Shown here: one piece after another, positions 34,010 through 42,538 of the stretch | Numbering within the stretch: the stretch's first letter is position 1 | Layout: each line of letters starts with the position of its first letter | Translations under genes and position numbers: made by a program | The notes under the pieces: generated by a model | Database searches by the model: none | Told to the model about the DNA's origin: nothing | Seen by the model: the letters and a program-made list of their open reading frames with translations, nothing else | Source: a virus | DNA: 49,173 bases | Strand: one strand, 5' to 3' | Virus record (IMG/VR): IMGVR_UViG_3300037153_000350 | Span: 1-49,173 of that record

Positions 34010-35950
34010 CTATCCCTTCTGATAGCGCGCCGTGACCAGTCCGGCAGCGCCCAAGGGCAGGGTCGCCGCCCAACCTGGGGATGTGCTCATGACCCGCGCC
34101 ATCAAGCGGTAAACCCCCTCGGCCTGATCCTCCGGCACTTCAGCGATCAGCTCATCATGCACGGTCGCAATCAGCGGCACGTGCTCCTGATGGTGCAGGA
34201 CGATCATCGCCTCAGCCATCACGTCCCGCGCCACAGCCTGGGTGATGTGTCCCACCACCTTGCCGGGCCAGGAACGCATGCGGGACCAGTTGGCGCCATG
34301 GCTGCCCATGAAGGTGAACTCATCGTGGCCATTGTCCGGGTTCGGCAGCATCTGGGGATAGCGGAACACCAGATGCCGTGTGCTCGGCAAACGGATCAGA
34401 AGCGCACGACGCTGACGGATAAATGTAAGTTTCCCCAGCGACTGCCCGGCACCGGGCGGTGCGTAGGTCATGCGCTGGAGCAACCGTGCGCAGTTCCACC
34501 AGAAATCAACGATGCGCTGGTTCGCGTCACGCCATGCGTGGACAAGGTCATCGCACACGGCCAAGGCAAGGCTCAGCCCGTGCGCGGCGGCGGTGGCCTG
34601 AAACCGTGCCGCGCCCATGCCGTAGCCACAGGCAAGCGTTAACACCTTGCCCAGCTGACGGTCGTTGGGCAGCCCAACCCGCCGCGCGGTTTCGCTGTAG
34701 ATGTCCTGACCTGTGTTGAATATCTCCAGTGTCGCGGCGTCGTCGGCCAGCCACGCCAACACGCGCGCTTCGATCTGTTTGTAGTCCATGATGACGAGTT
34801 TGTTGCCAGGTGCTGACTGGATGGTGGAGCGCAGACAAGACGCCACCACACCCATGGCGCTGTCCTCAAACAGCTGTTCCAGATCAAGCGTGGTGGCGCC
34901 AAAGCGGATCATGTCCAATGCCGCCGGCACGTCGCTGATCGAGCCACGAAAAAGGTTCTGTGGTTGCAATCTCCGTCCGGCCCAACGCCCGGTGCGTGAC
35001 GCACCATAGTATTGAAAGCACCCCCGCACCCGGTTGTCGCCAGATACCGCGTCCAGGATCGCGTCGAGCTTGGCGGTGGAGGCACGGGACGCATCGCGCC
35101 GGCAAATCAACACCTCTCGCCCAGGGCCGTTGCGTGATGGATCAGCCAGCCAGCGCTGAACAGTATCACGGCGCAGATCAGGAAGGTCCCAGCCGATGCC
35201 GGCGAACCAGCGCCGGAGCTTGTCCACCTGATTGGGTGAGGTGATCTGCCCGTTGGTCAGACGATTGAGCTTGTCCCGGATATCGCGCACGGCCTGATCG
35301 GAGAGTTCATCCAGACGCTGTACCAGGGGCACGTCCACGCGCATGCCCAAAGTGTTCAGCGCGTGGTCCGCCTCGAATAATAACCTCTCACGCGCGGAGA
35401 GTTCGGGCAGATGCTTGTCCGCCTCTCGCTCGGCGGCTACGTCCTGTGCGCAGTAATCCATCAAGCGGTGCCAGTGATCCGGCGCAGTCTCGTGCCACCA
35501 TGTGATCTCGGGTTCGATCGTGCGTGGCCGGGCCATACGCAGCATCAGGTCGCGCGCAGAGGTGTCTTTGGTGATACCCAGCCCGAGTACCTTGCCCAGC
35601 ATTTCGAGCGAGCCGGGATAACCGGCGACATAGGCGCGCGCCATGGTGCAGGACCATTGGGACAAGGGTATCTCCGGCCAGTCCCATTGTCTGAGTTTGT
35701 GCTGGTAGAGGTTCCACTCGAAAAGATAATTATGTGCTACCACGATGGCGCCGGCGGCAATCGCACGGACAAAGTCCGGCGGAGGATCACTGCTCAGCCA
35801 TGGCGTGACAGGACCATCACCGATTGCGTAGCAAAGCACGGTGATGCGCGTTTCGGGATGCTCAGCATAGGCCGCCGCCCCGGTGCGGCGTAGGTCCAGC
35901 ACCGACGTGGTCTCCAGGTCAAAGACGATCCGAGGCGGTTTCGTCCCCAT
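34010..35950 (-). CDS. family A DNA polymerase with 3'-5' exonuclease
   Basis: 646 residues. The N-terminal exonuclease domain has D11-L-E13 and a later D-Y-C-A-Q-D (165-170). The polymerase domain shows motif A V-I-M-D-Y-K-Q-I-E-A-R (387-396), motif B K435..Y443-G444 in G-K-V-L-T-L-A-C-G-Y-G, and motif C H598-D-E. All catalytic residues are present, so it should be an active replicative or repair polymerase. It lacks a 5'-3' nuclease domain, as usual for phage polymerases. Last gene of the leftward replication operon, five bases after the small upstream gene. Confidence 0.95.
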   Translation of the reverse strand: MGTKPPRIVFDLETTSVLDLRRTGAAAYAEHPETRITVLCYAIGDGPVTPWLSSDPPPDFVRAIAAGAIVVAHNYLFEWNLYQHKLRQWDWPEIPLSQWSCTMARAYVAGYPGSLEMLGKVLGLGITKDTSARDLMLRMARPRTIEPEITWWHETAPDHWHRLMDYCAQDVAAEREADKHLPELSARERLLFEADHALNTLGMRVDVPLVQRLDELSDQAVRDIRDKLNRLTNGQITSPNQVDKLRRWFAGIGWDLPDLRRDTVQRWLADPSRNGPGREVLICRRDASRASTAKLDAILDAVSGDNRVRGCFQYYGASRTGRWAGRRLQPQNLFRGSISDVPAALDMIRFGATTLDLEQLFEDSAMGVVASCLRSTIQSAPGNKLVIMDYKQIEARVLAWLADDAATLEIFNTGQDIYSETARRVGLPNDRQLGKVLTLACGYGMGAARFQATAAAHGLSLALAVCDDLVHAWRDANQRIVDFWWNCARLLQRMTYAPPGAGQSLGKLTFIRQRRALLIRLPSTRHLVFRYPQMLPNPDNGHDEFTFMGSHGANWSRMRSWPGKVVGHITQAVARDVMAEAMIVLHHQEHVPLIATVHDELIAEVPEDQAEGVYRLMARVMSTSPGWAATLPLGAAGLVTARYQKG

Positions 35951-35955
35951 TTTAT

Positions 35956-36147
35956 CTACGACCTACGACGCACCCGGCCGATCACTTTATGCTCGACGGT
36001 AATTTCGAATAACGTGCCCGGAGCGCAGAGTGAGCGCAAATTTTTCATAACAAGCTCGGCGTCTTCGTGGCTGACACATTGCACGTGTAGATCGCCGGTC
36101 TCTGGGTCAATCTCCACGTTCGATATTTCTGCCTTACCGTGTCTCAT
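35956..36147 (-). CDS. small hypothetical replication-operon protein
   Basis: 63 residues from ATG 36147, with the first 14 bases overlapping the end of the upstream gene. A longer frame to 36198 exists but lacks a ribosome site. The fold looks alpha/beta (I-S-N-V-E-I-D-P-E-T-G-D-L-H-V-Q-C, A-E-L-V-M-K-N-L) with a basic end R-V-R-R-R-S. Located between an HhH-like protein and the polymerase. Function not recognised. Confidence 0.6.
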   Translation of the reverse strand: MRHGKAEISNVEIDPETGDLHVQCVSHEDAELVMKNLRSLCAPGTLFEITVEHKVIGRVRRRS

Positions 36148-36415
36148 CTTTACCAACGTAAAAGTAGCGCTCAATCTCACGCACCGTGTGTGGACCACAC
36201 CCCGGCATACTCAGCCAGAAGACATGAGCGAGGTCCTGGATTTGCGTGGGATCGGACGGATGCCCAAACGCCGGGATCGCTCGCAACAAGATATGCACCG
36301 TGCGTGTGCTCAGCTGCGCCGCGGGGAAACCATAGTGTTCTTCTACACGTTCGCGCAGCGACGCCAGCTGACGTTCACGTTGTGCACGCGATCGTTCAGA
36401 ACGGGATTTCCTCAT
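36134..36415 (-). CDS. small protein with helix-hairpin-helix-like motif
   Basis: 93 residues from ATG 36415, overlapping the SSB 3' end by 20 bases. A very basic N-terminal helix (R-K-S-R-S-E-R-S-R-A-Q-R-E-R) is followed by a C-terminal M-P-G-C-G-P-H-T-V-R-E-I, which resembles the HhH turn (G-x-G-x-x-T) used for non-specific DNA binding. Likely a DNA-binding accessory of the replication operon. The frame is open further upstream, to 36502, inside the SSB gene. Confidence 0.6.
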   Translation of the reverse strand: MRKSRSERSRAQRERQLASLRERVEEHYGFPAAQLSTRTVHILLRAIPAFGHPSDPTQIQDLAHVFWLSMPGCGPHTVREIERYFYVGKDETR

Positions 36416-36974
36416 CTGCGTCCGCCGGGGCTGGATTGTTGGGGTCAATCCACGTGTCGAACTCTTCAAGTGCGCTACGACGACCATCCAGGCGCTCGCC
36501 ATCGGTGCGGCAGACCTGAAGGTTATTCAGCATGAAACTCACACCCATGTTGCCCGAGGTCTGATAGGCGAAGGGTGAGACCGTGGCGCGCACCGATTGT
36601 CCCGGCCAGATATCTTCCGGGACAACGATTTCCTGACGATTGGCGTCCACCAGTCCGGGGCGTTGCTTCGACCAGGGCGCGATATACATGCCACCAGGGA
36701 TTTGATAGCCCTTGTAAGGCTTTTCTTCGCACTTCCGAAACGGCAGTCGCAACCGACCGACGAAATTCTTGTCCTGGGATTTGCCCGGCCCCCATTTGGC
36801 GTCGATCGTCTCGGCCACGGCCCGGCGCAGCGCGGCATACTCGGGCGTCTTCTGTGCCGGCTGATCGAACAGGAGGTTGATCTGGAAGCGCGGCTCCCCA
36901 CCCGGCGCGGCAGGACGCGGCGTGAACAAGACGGGAAACGACAAAATACCCACAGGGGTGCGCAGACTGGTCAT
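36396..36974 (-). CDS. single-stranded DNA-binding protein (DUF2815-like)
   Basis: 192 residues. N-terminal T-P-V-G-I-L-S-F-P-V-L-F and a beta-barrel-like middle (G-Q-S-V-R-A-T-V-S-P-F-A-Y) fit the DUF2815/T7 gp2.5-like OB-fold SSB group. The acidic tail D-A-D-E-E-I-P-F closely mimics the bacterial SSB tip (D-D-D-I-P-F) that recruits replication and repair proteins. It probably coats single strands during replication and contacts host or phage partners through the tail. Lies between nuclease and polymerase genes. Confidence 0.85.
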   Translation of the reverse strand: MTSLRTPVGILSFPVLFTPRPAAPGGEPRFQINLLFDQPAQKTPEYAALRRAVAETIDAKWGPGKSQDKNFVGRLRLPFRKCEEKPYKGYQIPGGMYIAPWSKQRPGLVDANRQEIVVPEDIWPGQSVRATVSPFAYQTSGNMGVSFMLNNLQVCRTDGERLDGRRSALEEFDTWIDPNNPAPADADEEIPF

Positions 36975-36992
36975 AGTTAAGTTCGCCTTCTC

Positions 36993-38231
36993 CTAGTTTT
37001 CCGAAAAATCAGCCGCGGCGGAGGTTTTGTCCTGTGCCTGCCGCACGAGCTTCACACCCGAGCTTTGGGATTTCACGAACGGCACCAAATGCCGGTCCCA
37101 GGTATCCTGGGTCTGGCGATGCCGTTTCAGGGCTTTCTCCATCTGCGCCGGCGACAGAAGCGTCGTGACATGGGTGCGATCGTCCGGCACGCGCAGCATA
37201 CGCAGCACCTGCTCAACCTCGGTCTCGTCGACCCAACGCCGCAACGGCCGTGTCGGCCCCAGGCCCCAGCCCGTGACCGCCGCGGGGTCGGCTTTGAGTT
37301 TCTCGATCGCGTAAGCGCGCACGGCGTCGATCCAGACCTCGGCCAGTTCCGCGGTGATCAGGGCCTCGGCCAGGGTGTCGGGCGTGTCGGGAAGAACGTG
37401 ATCAGCAAAATCGCGTTTCGCCATCTCCACGGCTTTGGCGCCCAGTGCCGGGCATGCGTGCGCGACGGGACAAAACCGGCAGTGATCCCCCGTCGCCAGG
37501 GGCGCGTCAGGCTCGGCGCAGCGCTCCACTGCAGGGACAAGGACATCCTGGGCCCAGATCACCACGTCCAGCATATCCACCGTCCAGGAACGGATTTTGT
37601 CCCGGTGCCGGACGTTGGGCTGCACCACGGTGAGTTTGACACTGCGCACCCGTTCGTAGAGGTCCGGACGGGTGCGGCTCAGCTCAGCGAGCGTGCCCGC
37701 CGCGTAGTAAAGCAGCTGCGGATTGTCCTCGATTTCGATGACGATGCCCGAGCCATGTTTATAGTCGACCACCTCCAGGTCGCCGGCCTGATCGATCAGC
37801 GCCACATCGACGTGGCCGAACAACCTGACCGGCGGTGGTGAAGGGCGCTTCTTGAAATACTCATCCAGCCGCACACGGAGTTCACTCACGAACCAGACCG
37901 GGTCCTGCGAGATGATATGCATGAGCGCCACGCCGACGCTCTCGACCATCGCATCATCGATGACCACCGGGTGATCATCCTGGGTGCAAGTCCGGCCCAG
38001 CACGTCATCGAACGAGACAAGGCGCCTGGAGATACCGCCTTGAGTGATCGCCTTGCTCAGCGCATGCTCGATCAGCCGGTGCGCGACGGTGCCGGTCGCG
38101 GCATATACACTTGCGGGGCGCGGTGGCACGTCACGGGACAAGCGGAAGCTGCCCGGACACGCTAACCAGCGGTGCATTGACGAGCCGCCCAGGAGCGAGT
38201 GCGCCGGCAGGAAATCCTCGGTCTCGGCCAT
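36993..38231 (-). CDS. RecB/Cas4-like PD-(D/E)xK nuclease (DUF2800)
   Basis: 412 residues. N-terminal S-M-H-R-W-L-A-C-P-G-S is the entry motif of DUF2800 proteins. The nuclease core G-H-V-D-V-A-L-I-D..L-E-V-V-D-Y-K-H-G gives D, E/D and K of the PD-(D/E)xK site. A later H-C-R-F-C-P-V-A-H-A-C-P-A-L plus the early Cys suggests a Cas4/AddB-like iron-sulphur cluster. Probably an exonuclease for recombination-dependent replication, working with the SSB and the AT-hook protein next to it. Eighteen bases separate it from the SSB gene. Confidence 0.85.
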   Translation of the reverse strand: MAETEDFLPAHSLLGGSSMHRWLACPGSFRLSRDVPPRPASVYAATGTVAHRLIEHALSKAITQGGISRRLVSFDDVLGRTCTQDDHPVVIDDAMVESVGVALMHIISQDPVWFVSELRVRLDEYFKKRPSPPPVRLFGHVDVALIDQAGDLEVVDYKHGSGIVIEIEDNPQLLYYAAGTLAELSRTRPDLYERVRSVKLTVVQPNVRHRDKIRSWTVDMLDVVIWAQDVLVPAVERCAEPDAPLATGDHCRFCPVAHACPALGAKAVEMAKRDFADHVLPDTPDTLAEALITAELAEVWIDAVRAYAIEKLKADPAAVTGWGLGPTRPLRRWVDETEVEQVLRMLRVPDDRTHVTTLLSPAQMEKALKRHRQTQDTWDRHLVPFVKSQSSGVKLVRQAQDKTSAAADFSEN

Positions 38232-38248
38232 GGGATGCTGGTCCTCTC

Positions 38249-38869
38249 TTACGCGCGGAAGCCCACCCGTTCAGCCGCGGCGACGACCAGTTTGTAGAGT
38301 TCATAGCCTTGGGCCTCGGACACATCAGGCAGCCGTGTGACCTTCATCACCGTGTAGATCGGCGCCAGAGCGGCGCGGTGGTCCTTCACCATCTTCCGGG
38401 CCAGGCTGAGAGCCGCTTCACGTGCTTCACCGGCAGACATGGAGGGTTGTGCAAGGCCGAACTCGCTCAGGTCCTCATCATCGGAGAGGGGATCAGGTTC
38501 ACCGAGCATATCGTCGGCCTTGTCCTTGTCCTTGTCCCCGCCATTGGCCTTCTGCGCAGTAGCAGTGCTCGCAGACTTCGGCGGCCGACCGCGACCCCGC
38601 TTCGCGGGTATCCCAGGCTCAGGTTCAGTCGGTGCAGGTGCTGCGGGTGCTGCGGGTGCTGCGGGTGTAGCCACAGCTTCCGGTGTCACCGTCGCAGTGA
38701 CCGAACCCTGCTTGTTCATCTCGAAGCTCGCATCGGTGATTTTGAGGTCAATGTCGGTCAGCTTCACACCGTCCTGTTTGAACCTCTCGATCAGACGCCA
38801 GTAGTTCTCGAACAAATCTCCAGGCAGGGTGTCACAATTGTAGGTCAAAGTCAGATGCACGTTCGCCAT
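38249..38869 (-). CDS. AT-hook-containing recombination-operon protein
   Basis: 206 residues. A small N-terminal alpha/beta domain (H-L-T-L-T-Y-N-C-D) is followed by an Ala/Pro repeat (nine-base GCTGCGGGT unit three times on the plus strand), an AT-hook-like R-G-R-G-R-P-P-K, and D-K-D-K-D-K from three GGACAA units. A helical C-terminus follows (S-L-A-R-K-M-V-K-D-H-R-A-A-L). The AT hook suggests minor-groove DNA binding. Situated between helicase and nuclease, it may be an annealing or loading factor. The family was not recognised. Confidence 0.65.
   Translation of the reverse strand: MANVHLTLTYNCDTLPGDLFENYWRLIERFKQDGVKLTDIDLKITDASFEMNKQGSVTATVTPEAVATPAAPAAPAAPAPTEPEPGIPAKRGRGRPPKSASTATAQKANGGDKDKDKADDMLGEPDPLSDDEDLSEFGLAQPSMSAGEAREAALSLARKMVKDHRAALAPIYTVMKVTRLPDVSEAQGYELYKLVVAAAERVGFRA
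38520..38537 (-). repeat. (GGACAA)3 cluster on the minus strand
   Basis: Reads TTGTCC three times on the plus strand and encodes D-K-D-K-D-K on the minus strand, a different reading frame of the same DNA unit from that in the virion genes. Confidence 0.95.
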
Positions 38870-40372
38870 TTAGGTCACGTCTCCGCTTATTTTTGGTTGT
38901 TCCCACAGCTGGGCGATATCTTCAGCCTTGCGCCGGAATGTCTGCATGATGCGCTCATCAAGTGTGTCAGGCGCATAAAGAAACGTCGCCAGCACACTGT
39001 CTTTTTGTCCCAAGCGATGTGCCCGACCGATCGCCTGGAGGTTTTCACCCGGCACCCAGCTGGGTTCCAGGATCGCCACCTCGGACGCTGCGGTGAGTGT
39101 GATCGACGTGCCGCAGGCGAGGATTTGTCCCACGAACACGCGCACGGTCGGGCGGTGTTGAAAGAGATCGATCGCCGCGACGCGACCCTGGGGTGAGGTT
39201 TCACCTGTTATGATCACCGGATCGAACGCCCCCAGGGCACGGTGAAGATGGGTAAGAACTGACAGATGCCAACCAAAGATCAGGAGTTTGTTTACACCAC
39301 AGAACAAGCGCTCGGTGATCCACTCCACCGCCGCACTGACCTTGGCTTCGCCCAATTCACGTCGGAGGGTAGCGATTGGCGCCCCTGCTTCGATCCCGAC
39401 CCGGCGCAGCCGCGCCAGAAAGTTTTCATCCGTAAGCGCATTCGCTTGCGCTAATATCTGACTTTCCAGTGCCCGCGTTTCGGGCGTCAGCCCGGCGCGT
39501 AGGGTGGTTGCATCAGTCAACAGCGCTACGTCGTGGGTGCGGATGGGCGGCAGGTCTTTCAATACTTCGGCTTTGCGCCGGCGTAAGACAACACCCTGAA
39601 GCTGACGACGCAGCCAGGGCTGATTTTTAGAACGAATGATCTGGCGACCCCATGACGTGTCGCGGAACTCGGTGACGCGTTCCTCAAATTCGGCCTGTGA
39701 CATGTCATGCCAGACCGATGTGCCTTGCGTGGTTTTTTTCTGTCGCGTGACCCATGGCCACAGCGTGCGACAAGCATGGTATATTTCCCCGGCGTGATTA
39801 GGCGTAGGCGTGGCGGTGAGCAAGAGCACATGCTCAGCGCTCGCCTGGATGCCCTGCTCGGTGCCCCTCCGACCAAACACGCCAAGCGACCGGGCGGAGT
39901 TGTTCTTGAGATAGTGCGCTTCATCGCAAATCAGCAGGTCCCAGGATTTCTGGACAAGAACCCTGACCCAGTCGGTGCGAAATCCGGAACCGGACAATGA
40001 AATCGCGTCGTAGCCCAGGATCAGGATCAGCTTGTCGCGGTTTAACAGGGTCTGGTCCTTGGGGCTGTTCAGCTGGTTGCCCTCGATCAGGAGAACCCGC
40101 CCAGCCCAATCGGGGAACCATTTGGTGATTTCACTGCGCCACACCCGCCGGGCGCCGGCAGGACAAAGCACGAGGATACGATCGGCCTGGAGCAAATCCG
40201 CGGCGATCAGGGCTTGGCGTGTTTTGCCCAAGCCCACATCATCGCACAACAAAACACCACGCGACACGCCCGTTTTTAGCTTTTTGTAAATCCACTGCGC
40301 ACCGTCCACTTGGTAAGAGCGCATGGCTGAAGAACAACCGGATTGATTTGACGAGGATACAGCCACGGACAT
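38870..40372 (-). CDS. SNF2-family DNA helicase/translocase
   Basis: 500 residues. Walker A D-V-G-L-G-K-T (about 45-51), DEAH box C-D-E-A-H (149-153), motif III L-L-T-A-T-P, and motif VI Q-A-I-G-R-A-H-R-L-G-Q identify an SF2 SNF2/SMARCAL1-like ATPase. Length is minimal, without accessory domains. Such phage enzymes remodel forks or strip proteins from DNA. The stop touches the next start directly. Start ATG 40372 has GGAGG about 12 bases upstream; Met17 is a possible alternative. The 142-base gap upstream (40373-40514) holds no gene. Confidence 0.9.
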   Translation of the reverse strand: MSVAVSSSNQSGCSSAMRSYQVDGAQWIYKKLKTGVSRGVLLCDDVGLGKTRQALIAADLLQADRILVLCPAGARRVWRSEITKWFPDWAGRVLLIEGNQLNSPKDQTLLNRDKLILILGYDAISLSGSGFRTDWVRVLVQKSWDLLICDEAHYLKNNSARSLGVFGRRGTEQGIQASAEHVLLLTATPTPNHAGEIYHACRTLWPWVTRQKKTTQGTSVWHDMSQAEFEERVTEFRDTSWGRQIIRSKNQPWLRRQLQGVVLRRRKAEVLKDLPPIRTHDVALLTDATTLRAGLTPETRALESQILAQANALTDENFLARLRRVGIEAGAPIATLRRELGEAKVSAAVEWITERLFCGVNKLLIFGWHLSVLTHLHRALGAFDPVIITGETSPQGRVAAIDLFQHRPTVRVFVGQILACGTSITLTAASEVAILEPSWVPGENLQAIGRAHRLGQKDSVLATFLYAPDTLDERIMQTFRRKAEDIAQLWEQPKISGDVT

Positions 40373-40514
40373 AAGGACGCGTTGCCTCCACGATGAGTGG
40401 TATGGCTTGGATTTAGCTCAACCCGTGCATGCCATGGAATATGCGTGTATGCCGGGCCTGTCAACAGACAAATGCGAGGCGCCAACACGACAAGATGTTG
40501 TGTTAGGAAAAACC

Positions 40515-40988
40515 TTATATATCCGGGATCGTCTCTAGAGCGCCATAAAGCGCAATCAGCGCGGCGTCCGCGCGCCCCGCGCTTTTGACGCTAAGGAACT
40601 GCTTGGGATTGTGTGGGAATATCCTGATCGCGATCGCGCGATTGGATTTTTTATCGGCGGTAGCGCCAAAACGACGCTGCCAGTTCTGAGGTTCTACAAA
40701 TCTGGTTGGAACATGGTGCGCGGCGAGCACGCCGCGGATGATGCCATAACCCATGCCGAAGGTGAATGTGCTGCTCACCCCCTGCCGCGGCATGGCATGC
40801 ACGCGCTCAATAAACGCCGCAAAGGGTTTCATAGCATCGATCAAATCTGCAAGCAGGACCTCAGAAATTTCACGCTTATTACGCACCGGGAGGGTCGGCA
40901 TGTCGTGAACTTCGACAACTTCGTGGGTTGTCCCATCGACCAGGACAAGTGCACCCGTGAGGCCGGGATCGATACCCAGGATGCGCAT
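40515..40988 (-). CDS. RuvC-like Holliday junction resolvase
   Basis: 157 residues. The RNase H-like fold is marked by D7 in I-L-G-I-D-P-G, E61 in F-I-E-R-V, and D141 in G-R-A-D-A-A-L-I-A-L-Y-G, the RuvC acidic set. Aromatic loop residues (F-T-F-G-M-G-Y-G) are also present. It should cut four-way junctions formed during replication, clearing DNA for packaging. Start ATG 40988 overlaps the upstream stop by one base. Confidence 0.9.
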   Translation of the reverse strand: MRILGIDPGLTGALVLVDGTTHEVVEVHDMPTLPVRNKREISEVLLADLIDAMKPFAAFIERVHAMPRQGVSSTFTFGMGYGIIRGVLAAHHVPTRFVEPQNWQRRFGATADKKSNRAIAIRIFPHNPKQFLSVKSAGRADAALIALYGALETIPDI

Positions 40989-41218
40989 CAGATCGAACCG
41001 TCATCCATGAAGAAATCCAGTATCTCGTGGTTGTCCAGATACAGCGCATACAACACGGCGATGATCCAGTCACCAGAGACCTTATGACGCTGTTGCCACA
41101 TCTGTATCGTGGAATAGGAGGGTGGCTGGGAAGCGACCTTATGTTTCGTGATCAATTTGAGCAGACCGCTGGGGCCACCGGAACGAACGAAAATCAGGTC
41201 GGTGTTCAATTTGATCAT
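40988..41218 (-). CDS. small Cro-position DNA-binding-like protein
   Basis: 76 residues. The central part (G-L-L-K-L-I-T-K-H-K-V and S-T-I-Q-M-W-Q-Q-R-H-K-V-S-G-D-W) has the spacing of a helix-turn-helix with a recognition helix, as in Cro/YdaS-type regulators, and an acidic C-terminus. It is the first gene of the leftward operon behind promoter 41260-41288 and faces the repressor-like gene, the classic Cro position. The exact family was not identified. Confidence 0.65.
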   Translation of the reverse strand: MIKLNTDLIFVRSGGPSGLLKLITKHKVASQPPSYSTIQMWQQRHKVSGDWIIAVLYALYLDNHEILDFFMDDGSI

Positions 41219-41259
41219 GGAAGCGGCTTTGTCCTGATTTGTCCGGCATAGGCACGTGA

Positions 41260-41288
41260 CTTATACACGACAAAACGTGATCACGCAA
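41260..41288 (-). promoter_or_regulatory. leftward early promoter
   Basis: On the minus strand TTGCGT (41283-41288), 17 bases, TATAAG (41260-41265). Transcription would begin near 41253, 35 bases before the Cro-position gene. The spacer contains the palindrome CGTGATCACG, so a bound repressor would block polymerase. Confidence 0.65.
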
Positions 41289-41306
41289 CGCGCGTGTGAT
41301 CGATCA
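41276..41306. promoter_or_regulatory. operator-like palindromes
   Basis: Two perfect 10-bp palindromes, CGTGATCACG (41276-41285) and TGATCGATCA (41297-41306), sharing TGATC and lying two helical turns apart. They overlap the leftward promoter. Likely sites for the repressor-like or Cro-position protein. Confidence 0.5.
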
Positions 41307-41427
41307 GTCTAATACCTGGACGGGTTGTGCCACGGGAAATTCACACGTGGGGATCAACCCTTGGTGAACGCAGTGGCATGCAGGAATTACAAGAAATCTT
41401 AAATGAGTGCAGGGATTTAACATCTTG

Positions 41428-41456
41428 TTGTGTTTTTGCCCGGACGGTGTTAGGAT
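41428..41456 (+). promoter_or_regulatory. promoter of the repressor-like gene
   Basis: TTGTGT (41428-41433), 17 bases, TAGGAT (41451-41456). Predicted start near 41463, giving a leader of about 19 bases before GTG 41482 with AAGGA inside it. Confidence 0.55.
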
Positions 41457-41481
41457 ACCGCTGTCAACCAAGGATGATCCC

Positions 41482-42183
41482 GTGTCCGACACTGTCACCG
41501 GCGTGTCTGCCGAAACCCCACGGCGAAAAAAGTCAGCCGACAAAACCGTAAAATCCAAGACTGTCGAATTTCCGGAAGAGGCTCGCGAAGCCATCGAAGA
41601 GGCCAAAGAGGCTATGAAGGAAACTGCGCAAGCGACTAAACGCGCGTGGGAACGGCGAGAAAAACCGCCTGAGCCGCGCCCAGAGTTTGAACCGTTCGCG
41701 CGCAAACTGCGTGATGCGATGATAGCAAAAGCCATGACCGCGTCCGACGTGGCGCGGTATATTTGGGGCGAGATGACGGATTATCGTGGCTACAAGGTCG
41801 CACGCAACCGCGACCGGATCGGCCATTATCTGGCCGGGCTGTCACTGCCTGATCCGGAGAATTTCAAAAAACTCGCCCAAGCCGTAGGATTAACCGAAGA
41901 CGAGTTGCGTGCCGGATATACACCGCCGGTACGGGAGTTCGCGACAGTGAAGGGAGGCGCAGCGCCTAAAAACGGTCGCCCCCCTGCATCCTCCAACGAT
42001 CTGGAGATCACCAAAATCGAAAACAACCTGTATTATGTGCGCGTGCCACACGAATTACGGTTAAACGTGCAAGGGCTTATGGATTTGATCCGGCTCATCG
42101 ACCAGCAACCACGCAGCGGTAATCCTGGCACGCTCGACACCGATAACACTGATGCTAGCACCAAAACTCCTGACGCAGCTTGA
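41482..42183 (+). CDS. repressor-like helix-turn-helix protein
   Basis: 233 residues from GTG 41482 (AAGGA 7-8 bases upstream); the frame is open to 41407 but lacks a site there. A charged coiled coil (E-E-A-R-E-A-I-E-E-A-K-E-A-M-K-E) at about 30-60 precedes an HTH domain (F-A-R-K-L-R-D-A-M, M-T-A-S-D-V-A-R-Y-I, I-G-H-Y-L-A-G-L-S-L-P-D-P-E-N-F). A C-terminal small domain follows. It faces the Cro-position gene across paired promoters and precedes the excisionase and integrase genes, so it is probably the lysogeny repressor. No self-cleavage (LexA-like) motif was seen. Confidence 0.75.
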   Translation: MSDTVTGVSAETPRRKKSADKTVKSKTVEFPEEAREAIEEAKEAMKETAQATKRAWERREKPPEPRPEFEPFARKLRDAMIAKAMTASDVARYIWGEMTDYRGYKVARNRDRIGHYLAGLSLPDPENFKKLAQAVGLTEDELRAGYTPPVREFATVKGGAAPKNGRPPASSNDLEITKIENNLYYVRVPHELRLNVQGLMDLIRLIDQQPRSGNPGTLDTDNTDASTKTPDAA

Positions 42184-42538
42184 AGCCGCAACGCTATTGC
42201 GTTGCTCGGTCTCCAAGATCGCCACGCTGCGGCGCCGGGGCGCGTTGCCCTGGCTGCCGGGGCGTCCTGTCCTCATCCCTGAAGAGAGCATCACCACATG
42301 GCTCGCCACCAAGCTCAACCAAACCCAGCAAGCGGCTCTACTCAAAGCCGCGACCTCATCCGCAAACTCTACGCCGACAACCCGATCATCAAAACCTCCA
42401 GCCTCCATCTCAACCGTCGTGGGGTCTGGGAAATCCGCTACAGCCAGCCCGACGCCACCGGGCGGTGGCGTTCGCGCACGCTTTCGACACGCACGACGGA
42501 TCAACGCGACGCCCAGGCGCAGCTCGACGAATGGCTGA
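42152..42538 (+). CDS. excisionase-like HTH protein
   Basis: 128-codon frame. The first 63 residues form a MerR/Xis-type winged helix: L-T-Q-L-E-A-A-T-L-L, then S-K-I-A-T-L-R-R-R-G-A-L-P and P-V-L-I-P-E-E-S-I-T-T-W-L. After that the sequence is Ser/Thr/Pro/Arg-rich, like an out-of-frame reading, and runs 241 bases into the integrase gene. It overlaps the repressor end by 32 bases. Excisionases usually are 60-90 residues, so the visible domain is complete and the tail may be non-functional. Confidence 0.65.
   Translation: MLAPKLLTQLEAATLLRCSVSKIATLRRRGALPWLPGRPVLIPEESITTWLATKLNQTQQAALLKAATSSANSTPTTRSSKPPASISTVVGSGKSATASPTPPGGGVRARFRHARRINATPRRSSTNG

Noticed and set aside
38111-39196. 361-codon plus-strand frame across the nuclease, AT-hook and helicase genes
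   Set aside because: Spans three well-supported minus-strand genes and has Arg/His/Cys-rich antisense composition.
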